Part shown: piece after piece, positions 27,172-33,975 of the stretch
Layout of the letters: every line of letters begins with the position of its first letter
Position numbering within the stretch: the stretch's first letter is position 1
Assembly (NCBI RefSeq): GCF_008084145.1
Contig: NZ_VSDO01000004.1
Location: 236,202-300,201, forward strand
Direction of reading: 5' to 3'
Source of the DNA: Paenibacillus faecis
GTDB lineage: Bacteria; Bacillota; Bacilli; Paenibacillales; Paenibacillaceae
DNA: 64,000 bases
The notes under the pieces: generated by a model
Seen by the model: only the letters and a program-made list of their open reading frames with translations
Databases searched by the model: none
What the model was told of the DNA's origin: nothing
Program-made: the position numbers and the translations under genes

Positions 27172-29106
27172 GTTGGCTGCTCAGTTTATATGAAACTTAT
27201 GAAGCCAATCTGGATCGTGTAGGCGAGATTGAACTGAATAACGGCCGGGAATACACACTCCTCCCCGTCTCGCATACGACTCAGAATGCACATATCGAGG
27301 TGCTCATTACGGAGGAGGGCGAGTTCCACTCGGCAAAAGTGATCGACAAAAGCGACGCAAGTACCTTGATTCCCTGTACCGAGAAGTCCGCCAGCCGGGC
27401 GGGGTCCGTCATCGCACCTTACCCGCTGCATGACAAATTAAGTTACGTGGCGGGGGACTTTGTGGCTTACGGCGGGAAAATTAAAGGTGAGGAGCCTTTT
27501 GAAACTTACATACATGAATTGCGGAATTGGGCGGAGTCACCTTATGCTCACCCCAAAATAGTAAGCATTTACCGGTATCTCAGCAAAAGAACGCTGATCC
27601 ATGACCTGGTCGAACATCAACATGTTCTGGCGGTGGATGAGGACAACCGTTTGATTGAGAAATGGGACAAAAAATATGAAGCACGGTATCCTGATAAACC
27701 GGATATTTTTGGCGTCGTAGCGGGAGACCAAACCAGTGCGTTTGTCCGGTTCAATGTCTATTCGCCGGATCGTATTTTAGCGGACGTCTGGAAAGATCGC
27801 GAAGTGTACGATTCTTTTGTCGCTTATTACCAAGAGCGGCTGGGTGAGGAAGACATCTGTTACGTCACAGGAAAAAGTCTGCCCAGCACAGAACGGCATG
27901 CGAACAAAATTCGCAATGCGGCGGATAAGGCCAAGCTGATTTCGGCGAACGATACCAGCGGATTTACCTTTCGCGGGCGTTTTGTTCAGAGCAGGGATGC
28001 CGCCAACATCAGCTATGAGGTATCTCAAAAAGCGCACAATGCCCTGAAATGGCTCATTAACCGTCAAGGAAAGACGATAAGATCAACGGGTATTCCTGGT
28101 GTGGGGCAATGATTCGTTATATATTCCCGATCCGTCGGAAGACACGTTCGCACTGGATCCGGACGCCATCCCGGCTGTGGTTTACAAGTCCAATACGAAT
28201 GAAGCGCTAGCCCGGGAAGTAGCCAAAGCATTGGACGGATACAGGAATAAACTTGGGGAAAGAGTGGACAGCAAGCTCCAGCCGACCGTTTATATTTTGG
28301 TGTTGGATTCCGCTACTACAGGCCGTATGGCGGTTTTGTACTTCCGGAATATGAATAAGGAGCTGTATTTGGACAGGCTTGCCAAATGGCATAGCACCTG
28401 TGCCTGGCTTCACCGGTACCGGAAGAACGACCAGGGTGAATTTGTCGCATTTTACGGGGCTCCGGCCACCAAAGACATCGCATTTGCGGCCTACGGGCCC
28501 AGGGCGGGAGATAAGGTTGTCAAAGGTCTGATGGAACGCATGCTTCCATGTATCGTGGACGGTAGAGGGGTTCCTTTGGATATTATCACGAGCGCGGTCA
28601 ACCGGGCCTCCAATCCTGTAGGCATGGAAAATTGGGAGTGGGAGAAGACGCTAAGTATCGCCTGCGCTTTAATTAACAAGCATTTAACGGATAAACAGGA
28701 GGGAATCGGAATGGCACTTGATGTAAACAGCGACGACCGCAGCTATTTGTTCGGACGCATGTTGGCCGTGGCCGATGTGCTTGAAAGACGGGCGCTTGGA
28801 AAAGAAGAGAAGCGGGCAACCAATGCCATACGCTATATGAATGCATTCTCCAAGCACCCCGAACGGACCTGGCGGATTATTCAGGAAGGTCTGCAGCCTT
28901 ATTTGGCCCGATTGGGCAGGGATGCCGCATTTTGGACAAGAGTGATCGACGAAATCGGGTTCAAGTTCAAACCGGAGGATTTTAACAACAAACCGTTATC
29001 CGGCAAGTATTTGCTTGGCTTTTATAGTCAGAGACATGTCTTTTATCAAAGTAAAAATCAAGAAAGCAGCACGGAAGCGGAAACATCATCAAATATGGAG
29101 GAGTGA
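27168..29106 (+). pseudogene. cas8c: cas8c (csd1), large subunit of type I-C Cascade, frameshifted
   Basis: Two reading frames together make one Csd1/Cas8c protein. The first (27168-28112, 314 aa) starts [20 protein letters not shown] and runs to KWLINRQGKTI, then leaves frame and stops. The second is homologous from DQRVFLVWGNDSLYIPD (28081 on) to 29106. Dropping one A at 28079-28080 (ATA-A-GAT) joins them as RQGKTIDQRVFLVWGND, giving about 645 aa, the normal size. The surrounding sequence is only an AA pair, not a long homopolymer or slippery heptamer, so a real single-base insertion is more likely than a read error or programmed shift. Cas8c recognises the PAM; without it interference should fail. 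The start GTG 28099 of the second frame has no ribosome-binding site. Confidence 0.88.
28711..29106 (+). CDS. cas11c: Cas11c small subunit from an internal start within cas8c
   Basis: In type I-C systems the small subunit Cas11c is translated from an internal start in the 3' part of cas8c. Here AGGAGGG (28697-28703) is 7 bp before an in-frame ATG at 28711, giving 131 aa: MALDVNSDDRSYLFGRMLAV and so on to the shared stop. The ribosome-binding site is far stronger than chance inside a coding region, and the encoded segment is the helical C-terminal part expected. Because it lies after the cas8c frameshift and in the downstream frame, Cas11c could still be made when Cas8c is not. Assignment rests on position, signal and known biology. 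Confidence 0.75.
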   Translation: MALDVNSDDRSYLFGRMLAVADVLERRALGKEEKRATNAIRYMNAFSKHPERTWRIIQEGLQPYLARLGRDAAFWTRVIDEIGFKFKPEDFNNKPLSGKYLLGFYSQRHVFYQSKNQESSTEAETSSNMEE

Positions 29107-29111
29107 TTGGA

Positions 29112-29975
29112 ATGAGCAGTTTGGACCATAAAATCGATTTTGCCGTTGTCTTGTCGGTGACTTGCGCCAATCCCAACGGCGATCCGCTAAATGGAAACCG
29201 TCCGCGACAAAACTATGACGGTTATGGAGAAATTTCGGATGTGGCGCTCAAACGGAAGATTAGAAATCGGCTGCAGGATATGGGGGAAACGATTTTTGTA
29301 CAATCGAACGATCGTAAAGTGGATGAGTACGATAGTTTAAGAGAGCGTGCCGAAGGTAACGCGGAGCTGAACCAAATCTTGAAGGCAAAAACGAGTTCGA
29401 GCGACGACTTTGCCAAGGCGGCTTGCCGGGAATGGATCGATGTGCGCAGCTTCGGACAAGTGTTTGCCTTCAAAGGAACCGGTAATGGCGGAGGCGTCTC
29501 GGTCGGTGTAAGAGGACCCGTGTCCATTCATACGGCCAGAAGTGTAGATCCCATCGACATTAGTAGTATGCAGATTACCAAGAGTGTCAACTCGGAGCCG
29601 GGCAAAGACCGCGGGTCCGATACCATGGGGATGAAGCACCGCGTTGATTTCGGGCTGTATGTTTTCTATGGAAGTATCAATACCCAATTGGCGGAGAAAA
29701 CCGGCTTTACTAACGAAGATGCGGAAAAAATAAAACAAGCCCTTTTGACGCTCTTTGAAAATGACCTATCGTCAGCCAGACCGGAGGGCAGCATGGAGGT
29801 GCATAAAGTGTATTGGTGGGAGCATAGTTCCAAATTGGGGCAATACTCCTCCGCCAAGGTGCATCGCTCCTTACAGGTCAAATCCAAGGTGGAGGAACCG
29901 CGTTCCTTTGAGGATTATGCCATCGAACTCTATGACTTGGATGGATTGAAGGCCGAAGTTTTGGATGGACGCTAA
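29112..29975 (+). CDS. cas7c: Cas7c (Csd2), backbone subunit of type I-C Cascade
   Basis: 287 aa from ATG 29112 (GGAGGAG 7 bp upstream; a GTG at 29103 is too close). RAMP-fold protein that coats the crRNA spacer. The start KIDFAVVLSVTCANPNGDPL with GNRPRQNYDGYGEISDVALK is diagnostic of Csd2/Cas7c. Central ITKSVNSEPG and MKHRVDFGLYVFYG segments match the family. Complete and uninterrupted. It starts 5 bp after the cas8c stop and overlaps the cas4 start by 11 bp. Confidence 0.95.
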   Translation: MSSLDHKIDFAVVLSVTCANPNGDPLNGNRPRQNYDGYGEISDVALKRKIRNRLQDMGETIFVQSNDRKVDEYDSLRERAEGNAELNQILKAKTSSSDDFAKAACREWIDVRSFGQVFAFKGTGNGGGVSVGVRGPVSIHTARSVDPIDISSMQITKSVNSEPGKDRGSDTMGMKHRVDFGLYVFYGSINTQLAEKTGFTNEDAEKIKQALLTLFENDLSSARPEGSMEVHKVYWWEHSSKLGQYSSAKVHRSLQVKSKVEEPRSFEDYAIELYDLDGLKAEVLDGR

Positions 29976-30610
29976 TCCGGAAGATGATTATCTGATGCTG
30001 TCCGGCATTCAGCATTTTCAATTTTGCCAGCGCCAGTGGGCACTGATTCATATCGAACAGCAATGGGAAGAAAATGTTGGAACGATTGAAGGCCAGCATC
30101 TGCATCGTAAAGCCGATCAGCCATTCGTTAGGGAGAAGCGTGGCGACAAGCTGACCGTACGGGCGCTTCCCGTTAAGTCCGAGGAACTGAAAATCACGGG
30201 GATTTGCGATGTAGTCGAATTTATTCGAGATGAAGATGGTGTTGAAATTAGCGAGGCCGAAGGAAGGTACAAGGCTTGCCCCGTGGAATATAAGCGGGGC
30301 AAGCCTAAAAAGAACGACGCGGATATTTTGCAACTGGCGGCGCAGGCGATTTGCTTGGAGGAAATGCTGCTCTGCTCCGTTCCGGTGGAATGAAATTAAA
30401 CGCCGAGTCGAAGTACCATTGACCACGGAATTGAAAGATAAGGTACGGGGAATTGTTGCACAAATGTGGGATTACTATGGGCGAAGACATACGCCCCGGG
30501 TGAAGGTGGGTTCTTTTTGCCAAAGCTGTTCCTTGAAGTCGGTGTGTCTGCCGGAGGTTCTGCAAAAGCGTTCGGTGCGAAGCTATATTGAAGGGAAGCT
30601 GAAGGAATGA
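29965..30610 (+). pseudogene. cas4: cas4, RecB-like nuclease of spacer acquisition, frameshifted by an internal deletion
   Basis: The 5' frame (29965-30393) encodes LMLSGIQHFQFCQRQWALIH with the first Fe-S cysteine (C21), then GICDVVEF and VEYKRGKPKK (nuclease residues) and LQLAAQAICLEEML, and stops after CSVPVE. The 3' frame continues from about 30386 as WNEIKRRVEVPLT and contains GSFCQSCSLKSVCLPE with the other three cysteines and the C-terminus to 30610. Family members have about five more residues between these two parts (a GYLYYGE-like stretch), so about 14 bp seem deleted, which also shifts frame. Cas4 trims prespacers and selects the PAM; it should be non-functional. The deletion size is judged from memory of the family. 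Confidence 0.82.
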
Positions 30611-31638
30611 AGAAGCTGCTAAATACGCTGTTCATTAATCAGCCGGACGTTTATTTATCGCTCGATGGCGACAATATCGTACTTTTGAAAGAGCAGGAGA
30701 AACTGGGCCGCTTGCCGCTGCATAATCTGGAATCGATTATCGCTTTTGGATATACCGGGGCGAGCCCCGCGTTGATGGGCTATTGTGCGGAGCGGAATAT
30801 CTCTATCGTCTTCATGACGATAAACGGGAGATTTCTGGCTAGAGTCATCGGCGCTAGCCGGGGGAATGTGGTACTCCGCAAGAAGCAATATGCCATCTCG
30901 GAGAACGAGACTTTGTCAGCCAGAGTGGCGCGTAACTTTATTTTAGGTAAGGTGTACAACCACAAATGGATGCTGGAAAGAATGACTCGGGATTATCCTT
31001 TGCGGATTGACGTGCCCCAGTTTAAGGAAGCTTCACTCCAGTTGTCGGAACTGATGATGGCCATCCGGGAATGTGAGGACCTGGACCGGCTGAGAGGGCT
31101 GGAGGGGCAGGCGGCGTTAAGTTACAACAAACTGCTGGACGCCATGATTTTGCAACAGAAAGAGGATTTTTATTTTCATACTCGGTCCCGGAGACCTCCG
31201 CTGGATCATGTCAATGCCATGTTGTCTTTAGCCTACACTTTGCTGGCCAATGATACGGCCTCTGCGCTGGAAGGAGTCGGACTGGATGCCTATGTAGGCT
31301 TCTTGCATCGCGACCGGCCGGGGCGAGTGTCTTTGGCCCTGGATGTGATGGAGGAACTACGCGGGGTATTTGCCGACCGGTTTGTCCTTTCGCTGATCAA
31401 TAAAAAGATAGTGACTGCAAATGACTTTGTCCGCAAGGAGAACGGTGCCGTACTAATGACCGAGGACGCTCGCAAGAAGTTCCTTTCCGCCTGGCAGAGC
31501 AGGAAGCAAGAGAAAATGACTCACCCCTACCTGGGAGAAAATATCGCCTGGGGGCTGGTGCCTCACGTTCAAGCCTTGCTGTTGGCTCGATACTTGCGCG
31601 GGGATCTGGATGAGTACCCTCCATTTTTATGGAAGTAG
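30607..31638 (+). CDS. cas1: Cas1 integrase (type I-C)
   Basis: 343 aa, overlapping the end of the cas4 region by 4 bp (ATGA). Metal-binding active-site residues are visible: E166 (LRGLEGQAAL), H234 (GFLHRDRPGR) and E249 (LDVMEELR). N-terminal beta domain KLLNTLFINQPDVYLSLDGD is typical of I-C Cas1. With Cas2 it inserts new spacers at the leader end. It appears intact, so the adaptation core may outlive the damaged Cas4. Seventh gene of the cas operon and immediately upstream of cas2. Confidence 0.96.
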   Translation: MKKLLNTLFINQPDVYLSLDGDNIVLLKEQEKLGRLPLHNLESIIAFGYTGASPALMGYCAERNISIVFMTINGRFLARVIGASRGNVVLRKKQYAISENETLSARVARNFILGKVYNHKWMLERMTRDYPLRIDVPQFKEASLQLSELMMAIRECEDLDRLRGLEGQAALSYNKLLDAMILQQKEDFYFHTRSRRPPLDHVNAMLSLAYTLLANDTASALEGVGLDAYVGFLHRDRPGRVSLALDVMEELRGVFADRFVLSLINKKIVTANDFVRKENGAVLMTEDARKKFLSAWQSRKQEKMTHPYLGENIAWGLVPHVQALLLARYLRGDLDEYPPFLWK

Positions 31639-31647
31639 GTGGATCGG

Positions 31648-31938
31648 ATGCTGGTACTGATTACTTATGATGTAAGTACCGTTGATGCAGCAGGGCAAAG
31701 AAGACTACGTCAGGTTTCTAAAGCATGTCAAAATTACGGACAGCGTGTTCAAAACTCCGTATTCGAGTGTATCGTGGATGCGGCGCAATGGGCGACACTA
31801 AAAATCAAGTTGATGGAACTCATTGATCCGGAGCAAGATAGCCTTCGATTCTATCAGTTGGGCAATCAGTATAAGAATAAAGTGGAACATGTGGGAATCA
31901 AGGCGGCCCTCGATTTGGAGGGCCCCCTCATTCTGTAG
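31648..31938 (+). CDS. cas2: Cas2 (type I-C)
   Basis: 96 aa from ATG 31648, with AGGTGG upstream near the cas1 stop; a GTG at 31639 would add three residues. Ferredoxin-like fold: MLVLITYDVST (conserved D8), QNSVFECIVDAAQW and SLRFYQLG. Bridges two Cas1 dimers in the integration complex. The stop codon lies inside the hairpin that begins the array 2 leader. Confidence 0.95.
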   Translation: MLVLITYDVSTVDAAGQRRLRQVSKACQNYGQRVQNSVFECIVDAAQWATLKIKLMELIDPEQDSLRFYQLGNQYKNKVEHVGIKAALDLEGPLIL

Positions 31939-32107
31939 TGCGAATGTGAAGCGAACATGATTTTCCCGGGGGATTCGCACTAAGGAATATACTTAATTTT
32001 CCATAATGTTCAGCTGATTTGACGTATGAAGGGAGAATATTTATCAAATAAAGGATAATAATTAGCAATATTTTCATATCATTACTTATTTTATGCCGAA
32101 AATCGGA
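31937..32107 (+). promoter_or_regulatory. CRISPR array 2 leader with conserved hairpin
   Basis: AGTGCGAAT (31937-31945) pairs with ATTCGCACT (31973-31981). The hairpin matches the one before array 1 except that its outer G-C pair is replaced by A-T, a compensatory change. The interior GTGAAGCGAACATGATTTTCC is shared for most of its length. An AT-rich stretch follows to the first repeat. Such a hairpin after cas2 is, to my knowledge, common in type I-C loci. Confidence 0.75.
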
Positions 32108-33684
32108 GTCGCACCCTACGCGGGTGCGTGGATTGAAATATAATTCGCTTATTTTCAAAAGAGGGCCTGATATGTCGCACCCTACGCGGGTGCGTGGATT
32201 GAAATCATGAATACAAAGAGGCAAAATGCTTTGATTGTGATGGGTCGCACCCTACGCGGGTGCGTGGATTGAAATAAGGTCTACTAATTCGAAGTAAGGT
32301 CTTACCCCGAGTCGCACCCTACGCGGGTGCGTGGATTGAAATTAGAGTAATGCTGTTTTCCTTCGTTTCAATTGGACCGTCGCACCCTACGCGGGTGCGT
32401 GGATTGAAATCCGACCCCGAATTTCCAGCAACGGAAGGGAACGAAGTCGCACCCTACGCGGGTGCGTGGATTGAAATCTACCATTCGACAGGAAGCGGCA
32501 TCAGCGCAAGCGTCGCACCCTACGCGGGTGCGTGGATTGAAATACATATCAAGGTATCTCCAATTACGGCGGTACGCGCGTCGCACCCTACGCGGGTGCG
32601 TGGATTGAAATAACCGTCAAATGGTGAATAGCTGGCTCGTAGATACCGTCGCACCCTACGCGGGTGCGTGGATTGAAATTTTAACAGCCGGCCTACCAAG
32701 TCATCTTCATGCCAGTCGCACCCTACGCGGGTGCGTGGATTGAAATTAATTTGTTGGGGTTTATTGATTGGTGTAGTTAATGTCGCACCCTACGCGGGTG
32801 CGTGGATTGAAATGGCTTGCCATCAGGGCCGATCAAATATGCTGCCAAGTCGCACCCTACGCGGGTGCGTGGATTGAAATGTAACTTCGATTAGAGCGGC
32901 CGCCGAGTTGGCCCGGGTCGCACCCTACGCGGGTGCGTGGATTGAAATTTCGCCTCGCGTTGGATCGCTTTAAGGCCGCGGATTGTCGCACCCTACGCGG
33001 GTGCGTGGATTGAAATATTGAGGAAGTTGAGGAAGCAGAAAAGGAGTGATGTCGCACCCTACGCGGGTGCGTGGATTGAAATGCCGGAGTTGGCTTGGGT
33101 AGGTGAGGGAAAGAGCCCGTCGCACCCTACGCGGGTGCGTGGATTGAAATCCTCATCAAATTCAGCATATCTAACCAGGATGTTAAGTCGCACCCTACGC
33201 GGGTGCGTGGATTGAAATGGTTGCTGGGTATCATCCCGGACAAGAGGAAAGGTTGTCGCACCCTACGCGGGTGCGTGGATTGAAATATCGACATGCGCAT
33301 GCGTAACAGTAACGGAAAACTGTCGCACCCTACGCGGGTGCGTGGATTGAAATTTAAGATCAGCAAACCAAGTCACGAGTTGCAGCGTGTCGCACCCTAC
33401 GCGGGTGCGTGGATTGAAATGTCCAGAATGTGCATCTCCGCCATCTACATCATCACGTCGCACCCTACGCGGGTGCGTGGATTGAAATCCGCGTAAGGCC
33501 GCCGCCAGATTGTATATTCCAGTCGCACCCTATACGGGTGCGTGGATTGAAATCCGTCGGGCAATTCGGCATAAAGGGCGGCGTATTTCGTCGCACCCTA
33601 CGCAGGAGTGTGAATTGAAATTGGAGATCGATGACGGTACCGAGATTACCGCAACCGTCGCACCCTACGCCGATACGTGGTAGG
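32108..33684 (+). CRISPR. CRISPR array 2, type I-C repeat, 24 repeats and 23 spacers
   Basis: 32-bp repeats starting GTCGCACCCTACGCGGG and ending GCGTGGATTGAAAT; position 12 is C where array 1 has T. Starts: 32108, 32174, 32244, 32311, 32379, 32446, 32512, 32580, 32648, 32715, 32782, 32849, 32917, 32985, 33051, 33119, 33187, 33255, 33322, 33389, 33457, 33522, 33590, 33657. Spacers are 33-38 bp. Repeats decay at the distal end: 33522 reads CTATACGGG, 33590 has several changes, 33657 keeps only about its first half, and a 10-bp GTCGCACTCC remnant remains at 33719. The leader is on the left, directly after cas2. Confidence 0.98.
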
Positions 33685-33735
33685 CTTCTTATCCAAGCGA
33701 AAACTTGACTCCGCTAAAGTCGCACTCCCGATATC

Positions 33736-33787
33736 TCCTCCCTCTTTAGGAAACGTCAACTCGTTTTCCGAGAGGGGGATTTTTTTG
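33736..33787 (+). terminator. Terminator downstream of CRISPR array 2
   Basis: CTCCCTCT pairs with AGAGGGGG, the inner GGAAACG pairs with CGTTTTCC, and TTTTTTT follows. A long imperfect hairpin right after the last repeat remnant. Confidence 0.75.
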
Positions 33788-33975
33788 GCAAAAATTATTT
33801 CAAGCCGACAATATTAAAATCCTCTAAATTTATTCCGATAAAGACTTATTGCATATTCACACTTAAAAAGGGAGAGGCGGAGACAGCAGGGATTCACAGA
33901 CAAGAGGACATCGGAACGTAGTGAGAGATGGAACGTCGCTAAAGTTTATTTCATCCAAGAAGGAGCAACCCAGAA

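Noticed and set aside
28060..28100. Programmed frameshift in cas8c
   Set aside because: No slippery heptamer, stop-codon context or downstream pseudoknot is evident, so a plain one-base insertion is the simpler reading.
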